From: CAVPXC01 sp963709505
GTDB taxonomy: Bacteria; Chloroflexota; Anaerolineae; JAAEKA01
Direction of reading: 5' to 3'
DNA length: 64,000 bases
Assembly (NCBI GenBank): GCA_963709505.1
Contig: CAVPXC010000002.1
Coordinates: 124,001-188,000, forward strand
Part shown: in pieces, positions 11,869 to 21,040 of the stretch
Layout of the letters: the number at the start of each line of letters is the position of its first letter
Numbering within the stretch: position 1 is the stretch's first letter
Translations under genes and position numbers: made by a program
Notes under the pieces: generated by a model
The model's input: the letters and a program-made list of their open reading frames with translations, nothing else
Told to the model about the DNA's origin: nothing
Databases searched by the model: none

Positions 11869-13287
11869 TCAATCGAGCAGGAAGGCATCTGCCAGGCTTT
11901 CCCGGAAATCTGCCGGCTGGTACTCGCCGGTGGCTCGGTTCAGTTGGTAGGCGCCGGAGTAGTCCTGGCGCGCGATACGCTCCAGCATCTCCACTAGCCG
12001 GTCGACGTCGCTGGTGTCGTTGTAGCAGCCGAAGCTCGCGCGTACCATGCCGGGCATGTTGGACTTGTCGCCGCCCAGCAGTTGGTCGCGCCAGGTGTGG
12101 GCCGTCTCGTCGTCGAGATGTAGCAGGTGGACGACGTAGGGATGGGCGCAGAAGCAGCCGCTGCGCACGCCGATACCGCCCTCGTAGCCCAGGATAGCAG
12201 CAACGAGGAAGTGCGACACGCCCTGCAGGTTAAATGGGATGACGCCGACTTTCTCGTGCAGCCGGGCCGGGTCGGTCTCGCCGTACACGTGGAGGCCAGG
12301 GATGGCGAGCATGCGCGGCAGGGCGTATTCAAGCAGCTCCTGCTCGTGCGCAGCGATCGCGTCCATGCCGACCTCCATCAACGTCTTCGCCGCCGCTGCC
12401 ATTGCCACTGCGCCGACCACGTTGGGGCTGCCGGCCTCCTCGCGATCGGGAAGCCCGGCCCAGTACACCTCGTCCAGCGTCACCACGTCTACCGTGCCGC
12501 CGCCGGTGTACTCCGGCCCGGTGTGCAGAAAGACCTCCTTGGGACCGACCAGCGCGCCTGTGCCGAAGGGGGCGTACATCTTGTGCGCCGAAATAGCGAC
12601 AAAATCCAGGTGCTCGGGGTCGTCGTCAGGCTTCATATCCACCCGCCGATGCGGGGCAAGCTGCGCGGCGTCCACCAAAATCTTGGCGCCCACGGCGTGC
12701 GTCTTGCGTGCGAGCCGGTGGATCGGCTGGATGAACCCACTGACGTTGGAGGCGCCGGTGACCGTAACGAGGGCGATCCGGCCGGCGTATTGCGCCAGCT
12801 TGCGGTCGAAGTCATCCTCGTCCAGCCGGCCCTCAGGCGTCGCCCGCACATGCACGACGGGGTGCCGCGCGCGCCAGGGCAGGTCGTTGGAGTGATGCTC
12901 GAGCTGGGTGGTGATGACCACGGAGTCCGGCGGGCAGGCCAGGCGGAACGAGAGCTTGTTGATCGCCTCCGTGGTATTCTTGCCAAAGATCACCGTGTTC
13001 GTGCGCAGATCCGCGCCGACAAAGCGGCCGATGATCTCGTGGGCCTGGTCGTAGGCTACCGTGCTCAGACGTGATTTGAACCCGGTGCCGCGGTGCACGC
13101 TGGCGTAGTAGGGCATGAAGCGCTGCACCGCCTCCATCGCGTCAATCAACGCCGGCGTGCTGGCGGCGTTATCAAGATTGACATAAGGCACCTGCTGGCC
13201 GTCCAATAGCGGCACAAGCTGCTCAACACCAACAATGCGCTGGCGCAGGTCGTAAGTGGGGACGGGGGGAGTGGGGACCATAAGCAT
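11869..13287 (-). CDS. SufS-like class V aminotransferase (cysteine desulfurase family)
   Basis: A 472-residue PLP enzyme. NLDNAASTP near the start, the pyridoxal Lys in FVAISAHKMYAPFGTG, and the active-site loop GVRSGCFCAHPYV with a Cys at the position of the desulfurase nucleophile. HHSNDLPW and TGASNVSG are also typical. Such enzymes release sulfur from cysteine or act as selenocysteine lyases. The C-terminal region is longer than in classical SufS (about 410 residues). No other suf or isc gene is nearby, so it may serve a specialised pathway. A second ATG lies two codons downstream (13281). It is followed by a heptamer array rather than a clear terminator. Confidence 0.85.
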   Translation of the reverse strand: MLMVPTPPVPTYDLRQRIVGVEQLVPLLDGQQVPYVNLDNAASTPALIDAMEAVQRFMPYYASVHRGTGFKSRLSTVAYDQAHEIIGRFVGADLRTNTVIFGKNTTEAINKLSFRLACPPDSVVITTQLEHHSNDLPWRARHPVVHVRATPEGRLDEDDFDRKLAQYAGRIALVTVTGASNVSGFIQPIHRLARKTHAVGAKILVDAAQLAPHRRVDMKPDDDPEHLDFVAISAHKMYAPFGTGALVGPKEVFLHTGPEYTGGGTVDVVTLDEVYWAGLPDREEAGSPNVVGAVAMAAAAKTLMEVGMDAIAAHEQELLEYALPRMLAIPGLHVYGETDPARLHEKVGVIPFNLQGVSHFLVAAILGYEGGIGVRSGCFCAHPYVVHLLHLDDETAHTWRDQLLGGDKSNMPGMVRASFGCYNDTSDVDRLVEMLERIARQDYSGAYQLNRATGEYQPADFRESLADAFLLD

Positions 13288-13338
13288 TCCAACCTGTCAA
13301 TCGACTTCCGAATTCTTCCGAGACCAAACCTATCAATC

Positions 13339-13370
13339 GACTTCCGAGGTCTTCCGAGACCTCGGAAGTC
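13339..13370. repeat. Perfect hairpin, 13-bp stem, TTCCGA loop
   Basis: GACTTCCGAGGTC (13339-13351) pairs with GACCTCGGAAGTC (13358-13370) around the loop TTCCGA. Partial copies of the left arm (GACTTCCGA) lie just upstream at about 13309. It has the same design as the hairpins at 4334-4461: equal stem length and a TTCC-type loop, different stem sequence. Confidence 0.85.
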
Positions 13371-13423
13371 TGTGCGGCACAAATGCTTCAGCACTTCACG
13401 GAAATCAATGCAGTCGTCACACA

Positions 13424-14444
13424 CTACACCACAAACGGCAGCGCAACCACCTCTGCCGCCACCGGCCCGTCGCTGCTTTGAACCACCACCTGCGTGCCCG
13501 GGTCACTGAAAGCGCGCCGCACGAACGCCATGGCAATCGGTCGGTCCAACGCTACGCTGTGCGCCGCGCTGCTGACCCAGCCGATCCCTTGCGCGCCCGG
13601 CGCATCCACGGCTGCTGCCGGCCTGCACGTGTGCCTGGGCCGTCACGGGCGCTGCCGGGAGCAGCCCAACCAGGAGGGTGGACACCTTGTCATACGTGAT
13701 CTGACGGGCGATGATCTCTTGGCCGGTGTAACAGCCCTTGTGGTCGTCGCAGAAGCGACGGAGCCCGGCCTCGAGCGGGGTGACATCCTCGGTCAGCTCG
13801 GCGCCGGGCGCGGGCAGGCCGGCTTCGACGCGCAGCACGTGGTAAGCGTCCTCGGACAGCGAAGCCGCGCCGGCTCGCAGGATCGCCGCGCGGACCGCCT
13901 GCGCGGCCGGCGAGGGCACGAGCAGCAAAAAGCCCTGGCTTCCGATCCCTTCGATCCGCTGCACCGTCAGGTCGACGCCGGCGATAGTGACCGTTCGCCA
14001 GCCAAACAGGGGGAGGTCGCTCGTATCGCCTGCGCCGGCTTGGGCCAGAACGTCAGCGGCCTGCGGCCCGAGGAGGGCAAACTGGGCCAGGACGCCGCCG
14101 CGGCCTTCCAGGGAGACGCGGTCGTTGAAGAAGATCTGCGTGCGCAGTGTGTTGAAGATGGCCGGCCCCTGGCCGGGCCCGGCCAGCAGCAGTAGTCCAG
14201 TGGGGTGCACCTGGACCGTCAACACCGCGAGGATGCGAGCGGTCGGCGAGGTGAGAATCGTCACCGTGCCTTGACCGGGCCGGAGGCGCATCTCGTTAGT
14301 GGTCAGGCGCTGGAGGAAGACAATGCGGTCATCACCGCCCAGCCAGAGTCGCGCGTGCCCCCCTTGGTCGAGAATGGCCGCGCCCTCGCGTGCGGCGCGA
14401 TAGCCGGCAAGGGGTGGACTTGTCACGTCTGGGCTCGAACTCAC
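13424..14444 (-). CDS. YgfZ/GcvT-like folate-binding protein (one frameshift)
   Basis: About 340 residues when the frame change near 13612 is bridged. The N-terminal GcvT-type fold (ILDQGGHARLWLGGDDRIVF, LQRLTTNE) leads to the family signature KGCYTGQEIIAR, diagnostic of YgfZ/IBA57-type proteins that use tetrahydrofolate in Fe-S cluster assembly or repair. Beyond the shift the frame continues with GIGWVSSAAHS and ends in VALPFVV at a stop at 13424. Its position directly behind the cysteine desulfurase-like gene (same strand) fits an Fe-S role. Conserved sequence on both sides of the shift argues for a sequence error rather than decay. Confidence 0.85.
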
Positions 14445-14578
14445 GCGTCCTCCGTTGATGCGAATTCACAACCTCGCGCCAGCCCGGCCAGCGCGAGTGG
14501 GGAAACAACTGCCATTGCCGCAAGTATACCACATAGCGCGTGATTGCTTCAACTGATCAACCACGAACATCTACTGAT

Positions 14579-14877
14579 ACGCGCTCGGGCCGGTCTCCGA
14601 CCGTGCCCTCCCTTAACTCACCGCATCGCGCTCGGGCCGGTCTCCGACCGTGCCCTCCCTTAACTCACGCGCGCTCGGGCCGGTCTCCGACCGTGCCCTC
14701 CCTTAACTCACACGCGCTCGGGCCGGTCTCCGACCGTGCCCTCCCTTAACTCACACGCGCTCGGGCCGGTCTCCGACCGTGCCCTCCCTTAACTCACACG
14801 CGCTCGGGCCGGTCTCCGACCGTGCCCTCCCTCTAACTCACACGCGGCTCGGGCCGGTCTCCGACCGTGCCCTCTTA
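14579..14877. repeat. Seven-copy REP array downstream of the RAYT gene
   Basis: Seven direct copies of a unit of about 43 bp, each with the imperfect palindrome GGGCCGGTCTCCGACCGTGC followed by CCTCCCTTAACTCAC. The last copy runs into the stop codon of the RAYT gene (14875-14877). Two inverted copies lie on the other side of that gene. This is the arrangement expected of REP elements and their dedicated Y1 transposase. Confidence 0.92.
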
Positions 14878-15420
14878 CCACTCAACGGCAGTCAGAATTA
14901 CATCACTGCAGCCAGGTGTATCCAACAGCCAATACGCCGCCGACGAGAATCTCCAAGCCGTCGGGTCCAGCACCAGTCCTTTGCGTCTCGGATTGTCGTG
15001 CAGATAATCTTGTTTCGTGTGCCAGAAGCCCTGAGTGGTGATCACCTCGGGATGTCGACTCTGTTGCCAGAACTGGCGTGACCGATCCGTCCGTATCGAA
15101 GCTCGTAACGTCTCTGCGAACGCACGCGGCATGGTCTTGTCAACTAAGTTACTCAGCCGTTGGCCCGTGTATTTGCGCATGCTGACCAGCGTGTCCTGCA
15201 GACGAATCGTGTTGAACTCGGCGTCGAACACGATCAGATGCATGTGCGTTGGCATGATCACGAACGAGTTGATGCGCAGGTGTTTCTCCCGGTGGCAGAA
15301 GTTAAGGCTGTCTGCGATGAGCATGCAAGATTGTTCGTTTATGAAGACGGGCAACCAGTCGATCACGGTGAATGTCAGGTAGAACAATCCAGCGTCTTCG
15401 AATAGGCGATAGGCTTCCAT
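14875..15420 (-). CDS. REP-associated tyrosine transposase (RAYT, Y1 HUH family)
   Basis: A 181-residue IS200-like protein. The HUH motif is read as MPTHMHLIV (HMH) and follows HLRINSFV. The candidate catalytic Tyr lies further on (KQDYLHDNPRRKG, a segment diagnostic of RAYTs). The start MEAYRLFEDAG is chosen because GGAGGGAG lies about 7 bases upstream of the ATG at 15418-15420. RAYTs process single-stranded REP hairpins and are usually single-copy domesticated genes. Here the gene is bracketed by REP palindromes of one family, seven downstream and two upstream, with a further related copy at 1.96 kb. Confidence 0.9.
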   Translation of the reverse strand: MEAYRLFEDAGLFYLTFTVIDWLPVFINEQSCMLIADSLNFCHREKHLRINSFVIMPTHMHLIVFDAEFNTIRLQDTLVSMRKYTGQRLSNLVDKTMPRAFAETLRASIRTDRSRQFWQQSRHPEVITTQGFWHTKQDYLHDNPRRKGLVLDPTAWRFSSAAYWLLDTPGCSDVILTAVEW

Positions 15421-15449
15421 TATGGATCTCCCTCCATTTGGACATAAGT

Positions 15450-15565
15450 GGGGCACGGTCGGAGACCGGCCCGAGCGAGTGAAAGGGGGCACGGTCGGAG
15501 ACCGGCCCGAGCATGGTTAAGCGAGGCCGGTCCGAGCAAATGCGGATCATCCGCTCGGACCGGCC
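15450..15565. repeat. Inverted REP copies and a GGCCGGTCCGAGC hairpin upstream of RAYT
   Basis: Two copies of GGGCACGGTCGGAGACCGGC (15450 and 15487 onward) are in inverted orientation to the array at 14.6-14.9 kb. Next to them AGGCCGGTCCGAGC (15523-15536) pairs with GCTCGGACCGGCCT (15552-15565), a diverged relative that sits directly after the stop of the ABC gene at 15572 and may end its transcript. Confidence 0.85.
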
Positions 15566-15571
15566 TGCTTT

Positions 15572-17435
15572 TTATGCGGCCGCCAGCGCCAGCACAGGCG
15601 CTGGCTCGCTCTGTATCTCCCGCGCAACCTCTTCGACGGTGGTTTCCTGGCGGAATTGCTGTGTGTACAGCTTGTAGTAGTGGCCCTTGGCCCGCAGCAG
15701 CTGGCTGTGGGTGCCCATCTCGGCGATGTGGCCGCCCTCGATCACCAGGATGCGATCGGCGCGGCGGATCGTCGACAGCCGGTGGGCGATGACGACACTT
15801 GTGCGCCCGTGCATCAGCGTCTCCATGCCGCGCTGGATGAGCGACTCGGTCAGGGTGTCCACCGAGCTGGTGGCCTCGTCCATGATGAAGATGTCCGGCC
15901 GGGCCAGCACTGCGCGCGCCAGGCTGATCAACTGCTTTTGACCCACCGACAACAACGTGCCGCCCTCGCCGACCTGTTGGTCGTAGCTGCCGGACAGCGT
16001 CACGATGAAATCGTGCGCGCCGGCCATTTTGGCCGCAGCCTCGACCTCCTCGTCGGTGGCGTTGAGCCGGCCGTAGCGGATGTTGTCGCGGATCGTTCCT
16101 GAGAACAGGTGCGGCGTCTGCAGGACGATGCCCAGTCGCGATTGCGAGCGCGTGCTGGGTCAACTCGCGGTAATCGCGTCCGTCGATGCAGATCGTGCCC
16201 GTCTTTGGTTCGTAGAAACGACACAACAGGTTGACGATGGTCGACTTCCCGCCGCCGGTTGGGCCGACCAACGCGATCGTCTCACCCTGGCGGATGGTCA
16301 GCGTGAAGTCGCTCAACACCGGCTTGCCGTCCTCGTAGTAGAAGTTGACGTGGTCGAACACGATGTCGCCGGCTGCCGTGCCGGGATCGATCGCACCCGG
16401 CTGGTCGGCGATCTCCGGCTCGGTGTCGAGCAACGAGAACACGCGCTCGGCCGAGGCCACCGAGTTTTGCATCTCAGCATAGACACGGGCCAGATCCTGG
16501 ATCGGCCACATCATGAACGTGACATAAGAGATGAACGCGCCGATGCCGCCGATGGTCAGCCCGGCCATCACGCCGGTGGGATTGAGCGCCTCGATGCCGG
16601 CGTACCACACGACGGCCGCCACGGCGAACGACGCCACCAGTTGCACCGCCGGTAAGAACAGCGCCGACAGCACCGCCGCCCGATAGCCGGCACGGTACAT
16701 TTCACTGGTCTGCACGCTGAACTCGCGCAGATTTTCGTTCTCGCGGCCCAGCGCCTTGACCACCCGCACGCCGGTGATGTTCTCGTTGTAGGATGCCGTG
16801 ATCTTGGAGTTGATGCGCCGCACTTTGCGGTATTCCACCAAGATCAGGCGGCGAAAGTACACCGCCACAATGAGCAGCACCGGTACGATGGTCAACACGA
16901 TCAGCGCCAGCTGCCAGTTGATCCGGAACATGAAGTACATCGCCGCGGCGATGTTCAGCACGCCCCAGGTCACGTCCAGCAAGCCCCAAGTCACCAACTG
17001 CGCGACCCGTTCAGTGTCCGATGTGACGCGCGACATAATCCAACCGACCGGTGTACGGTTGAAGTAGGAGAAGTTCAACACCTGCAGGTGGTCGAACGTC
17101 TTTTTGCGCAGATCGTATTGGATGCGCTCGCCCAGCACGCCGGCCAGGTAGATGAACCCGAACACAGACGCCGCCTGCACGAAAATCAGTGCGGCGTAGG
17201 TCTCGGCGATGCTCACCAGGGCCTGCCGGTTGCCCGGTGTGATGCCAAGGTCCACGATCTCTAAGCTCAAGTAGGTGAAGTAGGCGTCCAGGATGGACAC
17301 GATGGCCACACACACCAGGAAGCCTATCACCCAGGCCCGGTAAGGCAAAGCCTGCGCCAGGATCCGCCGCAGCGTTCCGGCGCTAACCTTGCCGCTAAAT
17401 TCTTCTTCTTCGAATTCGATATCGTATTCAGACAT
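15572..17435 (-). CDS. ABC exporter half-transporter, consensus Walker B subunit (one frameshift)
   Basis: About 620 residues: six membrane helices (residues 30-330) followed by an ATPase. Walker A is ALVGPTGGGKST. The frame changes near 16143, in the Q-loop region, and continues with LGIVLQTPHLFSG. The signature is LLSVGQKQ (LSVGQ instead of LSGGQ), Walker B is IFIMDEATSS with the catalytic Glu, and the H-loop is VIAHRLST. It lies 6 bases downstream of a second exporter gene, so the two should form a heterodimer. The degenerate signature here complements the missing Glu in the partner, as in TM287/288-type exporters. The substrate cannot be read from sequence. Confidence 0.9.
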
Positions 17436-17441
17436 ATCGCA

Positions 17442-19388
17442 CTATCTCACTTCCCCATTTCCGATCTCTTTCTGCAGCTCGTCTTCCATACGTGCTTGCA
17501 GATCGTAGATTTGACGATAGAAACCGGGCTGGGCCATTAGCTCCTCGTTCGTGCCACGCTGGATGACGCGGCCATCTTTGAGCACCAGGATCAGGTCGGC
17601 GGTCATGACACTTTGGACGCGGTGGGCGATGACGAAGGTGGTGCGGTTGTGCATCAGCTGCACCAGCGCATCGTGGATCTCAGCCTCGGTCTCGGTGTCT
17701 ACCGACGACGTGGCGTCGTCCAGGATCAGGATGCGCGGGTTCTTGAGCAAGGCTCGGGCAACGGCAACGCGCTGTTTCTGGCCACCGGATAGGGTTACGC
17801 CTTTTTCGCCCACGAGGGTGCTATAGCCATCCGGGAAGCCCTGGATCACGTCGTGGATCGCGGCGGCCCGAGCCGCCTGGAAAACCTCCTCGTCCGCCAC
17901 CTGGCGGCCGACGCCGTAGGTGATGTTCTCTCGGATCGAGCGCGAGAAGAGGAACGGTTCCTGTTCGACGATGCCGATCTGTTGGCGCAGGTAGCTGCGC
18001 GGGTAGCTGCTGAGCGGGACGCCGTCGAGCAAGATACTGCCGCCCGTGGTCTCATAGAAGCGCGGCAGCAGGTTGACCAGACTGGTCTTGCCGGAGCCTG
18101 TCCCGCCCATCAGCGCCACGACCTGTCCTGGCTGGCATTCGAAGCTGATGTCGTGCAGCACAGGCGTCGGGGTCTTCTTGATCGTGCTTTCCTCTGACGC
18201 CATTTCCTGCGGATCCGGCTGTGCCTTGCCGGTTGTTTGGGCCGCTGCGTCTGCCTTCACCTTGTCGATCTTTTCGGTGTAGGCGAACGACACGTCGTCG
18301 AATCCGATACGCCCCTGTGGCGCCGTGGTAGGATGGACGTCGCCCGCGTCGAGCGGCTCGCGGTCTTCCTTGATCACCGTCGCCACACGGCTGTACGACA
18401 CGAGGCCGGTGGACATCTCGACGATCAACCTGCCCAGGTTGCGCATCGGCCAGATGATCCAGATCACGAGCTCGTGGTAGGCCAGGTAGGTGCCGATGCT
18501 GATCGTGCCATCGATGGCCATGAAGGCGGCCAGCGTAAAGCCGGCGATCATCTGCAAGCCGCACAGGATGTCGGTTGACGGCCAGTAGGCTGCGTGGATC
18601 AGCAGCAGCCGCCGGCCTCGGCGGAATTTTTCCCAATTGACCTTCTCAAACTTCTCCCGTTCGTATTCCTGGCGCGCGAAGGCCTTGACCACTCGCACGC
18701 CAGTCAGGTTCTCCTGGAGAGTCGTGGAGAGCACAGCTTCCTGCTCCTGATACAACTCGTACGACTTCGAGATACGGCGGAAGAAAAAGATCGACATGGC
18801 AAACACAAACGGGACGACGATGATCGAGAACAGCGCCAGGCGCCAGTCGAGCACCAGGATCGCGATGAAGTTCACCAGGAACAGGATGACGACGCGGCCG
18901 ACGGCCGTGGCTTGGTCGGCCAGGAAGCGGCGGATGGCGTCGACGTCCGAGGTCGAGCGTTGGATCAGCTCACCGGTGGGCGTGACGTCGTGGTAGGTGA
19001 AGGGCAGGCGCTGGATCTGGTCGAACAGATAGTTGCGCAGCCGCTGCACCGTGCCCTCGGCCGTGCGAGCGGCGAAGCGGCCGCTCAGGAAAGTGAAGAC
19101 GCCCTCGAACAGCGCCAGCCCGATGAAGCTCAGCGCGATAAACGGGATCGCGTTGGCGCGGCTTGGTTGACCGAGTATGTTGTCGACGAAGTCGCGCAGC
19201 AGCAGGTATGTAGCGGTTTTGGCCAGGGCTGCGATGCCCAGGGCCAGCGTAGCGGCGATGAAGGTCTTGTGAAAGCCCGTCATCATGCGCCACAGGCCGG
19301 CCAGACGGTTATCGCTTACGGCGTTTTTTAGGTCATAGGTCGGAATCGCGTCGGTTCCGGGTGGATTGGCCTGGGTTAGTGCTGTCAT
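17442..19388 (-). CDS. ABC exporter half-transporter, degenerate Walker B subunit
   Basis: 648 residues from the ATG at 19386-19388 (MTALTQANPPG). Six transmembrane helices (about 40-350), then an ATPase domain with a charged insert (KVKADAAAQTTGKAQPDPQE) before Walker A ALMGGTGSGKTS. The signature VTLSGGQKQR is canonical, but Walker B is ILILDDATSS: Asp replaces the catalytic Glu. H-loop VIAHRVQS. With the downstream subunit (6 bases away) it forms an asymmetric heterodimer with one consensus and one degenerate ATP site. An upstream extension of the open frame lacks family similarity and overlaps tyrS, so it was not used. Confidence 0.92.
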   Translation of the reverse strand: MTALTQANPPGTDAIPTYDLKNAVSDNRLAGLWRMMTGFHKTFIAATLALGIAALAKTATYLLLRDFVDNILGQPSRANAIPFIALSFIGLALFEGVFTFLSGRFAARTAEGTVQRLRNYLFDQIQRLPFTYHDVTPTGELIQRSTSDVDAIRRFLADQATAVGRVVILFLVNFIAILVLDWRLALFSIIVVPFVFAMSIFFFRRISKSYELYQEQEAVLSTTLQENLTGVRVVKAFARQEYEREKFEKVNWEKFRRGRRLLLIHAAYWPSTDILCGLQMIAGFTLAAFMAIDGTISIGTYLAYHELVIWIIWPMRNLGRLIVEMSTGLVSYSRVATVIKEDREPLDAGDVHPTTAPQGRIGFDDVSFAYTEKIDKVKADAAAQTTGKAQPDPQEMASEESTIKKTPTPVLHDISFECQPGQVVALMGGTGSGKTSLVNLLPRFYETTGGSILLDGVPLSSYPRSYLRQQIGIVEQEPFLFSRSIRENITYGVGRQVADEEVFQAARAAAIHDVIQGFPDGYSTLVGEKGVTLSGGQKQRVAVARALLKNPRILILDDATSSVDTETEAEIHDALVQLMHNRTTFVIAHRVQSVMTADLILVLKDGRVIQRGTNEELMAQPGFYRQIYDLQARMEDELQKEIGNGEVR

Positions 19389-19435
19389 AGAACGTTTTGT
19401 CCGTATTAAGAGTCGTCGCGCTTGCGCACGTGTGT

Positions 19436-20689
19436 CTAGCCAATCAGTCGCAAGAACTTGCGTCGCCCTACCTGCAGCACGCGTTCGCCGCCGGTGGGCG
19501 CCAGCTCTAGCTTGAAGTCGGTCACCAGCTCGCCGTCCAGCTTGACGCCGCCCTGTTCGACCAGGCGGCGGCCTTCGCTGCCGCTGGCGATCAGACCGTT
19601 GTCCTTCATCAGCGCCAGCAGGCCGATCGGCTGGACCAGGCGAAGCTCCGGCATATCCTCCGGCAGCTCGCGCTGCTGGAAGACGGTGCGGAAGTGCTCT
19701 TCGGCCGCGGCGGCCGCGGCATCGCCGCGGAAGATGCTGACGATCTCGCGTGCCAGTTCCATCTTGATATCGCGCGGGTGGCGTGTTCCGTCGACCGAGG
19801 CCCGCTCGATCGCGGCCACCTGCTCCGGCAGGTAGCGCGTGGCCAGTTTGAAGTAGAGCGGCATGGCATGGTCGGGAATCGACATCACCTTGCCATACAT
19901 GTCGTTGGCCTCGGCCAGGATTGGAATATCGTTGCCCAGGCTCTTGCTCATCTTGACCTCGCCGTCGGTGCCGGGCAAGATGTCCACAATAATAGCAATC
20001 TGCGGCTTCTGGCCCATCGCCTGCTGGAGCTTGCGGCCGGCGACCAGGATATTGAAGAGCTGGTCGGTGCCGCCGATCTGTACGTCGGTCTTCTGTGCCA
20101 CCGCGTCGTAGGCCTGCATGAGGGCGTAGAAGGTCTCGTGCAGGAAGATCGGCTCGCCGCGCTCCTGGCGGTTGGCGAAGTTCTCCCGGGTCAGGAACTG
20201 CTGCACCGTGAAGTTCTGTCCGATCTGGATCATGTCCAGCAGTCGCAGGCCCGCCAGCCACTCACCGTTGTGACGGACGGTGGTCTTGTTGCGGTCTAGG
20301 ACCATGTAAGCCTGTTCGACATACGTCAGGGCGTTCTCGGCAACTTCGGCCTCGGTCATCACCGGCCGCGCCTTGTTCTTATCGCTCGGGTCGCCCACCA
20401 GGCTGGTGTACGAGCCGATCAGGAAGGTCACGTCGTGGCCCAGGTCCTGGAACTGGCGCAGTTTACGCATCGTGATCGTGTGGCCCAGGTGCAGGTCGGG
20501 CTTGGTGGGGTCATACCCGCAGTAGACTCGCAGTGGTTTGCCCGAACGCTCTGACTCGCTCAGGCGCTCGTGCAGCTCGCGCGTCATCTGGCGCTTGGTC
20601 TCCTCGTCGCCGTAGTTGGTACCTTGCATCAGCCAGGCAACCTGCGCGTCGATCGAAAGAGAAGTGGGGTCATTAACGGGTTTGGTCAT
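19436..20689 (-). CDS. tyrS: Tyrosyl-tRNA synthetase
   Basis: 417 residues from the ATG at 20687-20689 (MTKPVNDPTSLS); GAAGGACC lies upstream. Class I signature HLGHTITM (HIGH) and KMSKSLGN (KMSKS), Tyr-specific GGTDQLFN and the Y-x-G-x-D motif (VYCGYDPTKPDLHLGH), and a C-terminal S4 RNA-binding domain (EGRRLVEQGGVKLDGE). It charges tRNA-Tyr in the cytoplasm. It is transcribed from a strong promoter at 20870-20898 through a leader of about 170 nt ending in a terminator hairpin, which points to conditional read-through. The ABC exporter gene follows after 47 bases. Confidence 0.95.
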   Translation of the reverse strand: MTKPVNDPTSLSIDAQVAWLMQGTNYGDEETKRQMTRELHERLSESERSGKPLRVYCGYDPTKPDLHLGHTITMRKLRQFQDLGHDVTFLIGSYTSLVGDPSDKNKARPVMTEAEVAENALTYVEQAYMVLDRNKTTVRHNGEWLAGLRLLDMIQIGQNFTVQQFLTRENFANRQERGEPIFLHETFYALMQAYDAVAQKTDVQIGGTDQLFNILVAGRKLQQAMGQKPQIAIIVDILPGTDGEVKMSKSLGNDIPILAEANDMYGKVMSIPDHAMPLYFKLATRYLPEQVAAIERASVDGTRHPRDIKMELAREIVSIFRGDAAAAAAEEHFRTVFQQRELPEDMPELRLVQPIGLLALMKDNGLIASGSEGRRLVEQGGVKLDGELVTDFKLELAPTGGERVLQVGRRKFLRLIG

Positions 20690-20863
20690 GATCTGGTCCT
20701 TCACCGATTGCAGAATCAAAAAACGTGGCGCCGCGCGCCACGTTTTACATAAACAAGAATCCGACTAACTATACCATCTTGGGCGCGCTCAACATGGCGG
20801 GGCAGGGGCGTACTTGCCCCTTGGATAGGTGTAGGTGCATGCGATTGCGCGACGTGTTACCAT
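20690..20863 (-). promoter_or_regulatory. tyrS leader with terminator-like hairpin before the start codon
   Basis: From the predicted transcription start near 20863 to the ATG, the RNA holds a GGGGC/GCCCC hairpin around 20805-20822 (UAC in its loop) and the terminator at 20718-20746. This is an attenuation layout. I could not find a T-box consensus (GGGUGGNACCGCG), so the sensing element is unknown. Confidence 0.5.
20718..20746 (-). terminator. Intrinsic-terminator-like hairpin in the tyrS leader
   Basis: Minus strand: AAAACGTGGCGC, loop GCG, GCGCCACGTTTT, within a run of six T (20718-20723). Twelve-base-pair stem, 3-base loop. It sits 28 bases before the tyrS ATG and about 295 bases after the FG-GAP gene stop, so it could serve either as a leader attenuator or as a late terminator for that upstream gene. 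Confidence 0.75.
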
Positions 20864-20869
20864 GGCGCA

Positions 20870-20898
20870 ATAATATCACGCCAGTAAGAACCTGTCAA
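20870..20898 (-). promoter_or_regulatory. Sigma-70-type promoter for tyrS
   Basis: On the minus strand TTGACA (20893-20898), a 17-base spacer, then TATTAT (20870-20875). Five of six -10 positions and all -35 positions match consensus. Confidence 0.75.
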
Positions 20899-20984
20899 AC
20901 GCGGACCAGCCATAGTAGTGGGGCAGACTAGGCGATCTGTGAAGCCAATACTCCCTCCACCGATCATCGTCGGGCAGGCCAGAG

Positions 20985-21020
20985 CGGCGGTAGATCTGGC
21001 AGGCGCCAGATCTACCGCCG
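20985..21020. terminator. Perfect 16-bp hairpin after the FG-GAP gene
   Basis: CGGCGGTAGATCTGGC (20985-21000), loop AGGC, GCCAGATCTACCGCCG (21005-21020). It begins 20 bases after the stop of the minus-strand gene at 21041. There is no T-run, so it may be a 3'-end stabiliser or a repeat rather than an intrinsic terminator. Confidence 0.6.
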
Positions 21021-21040
21021 TGAGCAAGGCCAACGCAGTG

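Noticed and set aside
14579..14877. CRISPR array
   Set aside because: The repeats are about 43 bp with essentially no unique spacers and contain a REP palindrome next to a RAYT gene.
19389..20261. N-terminal extension of the ABC gene by about 290 codons
   Set aside because: It lies antisense-free but inside tyrS in another frame on the same strand, with no similarity; the ATG at 19388 starts a normal exporter.
20690..20870. T-box riboswitch upstream of tyrS
   Set aside because: Terminator and leader are present, but the T-box core sequence and a convincing Stem I were not found; kept only as an undefined leader.
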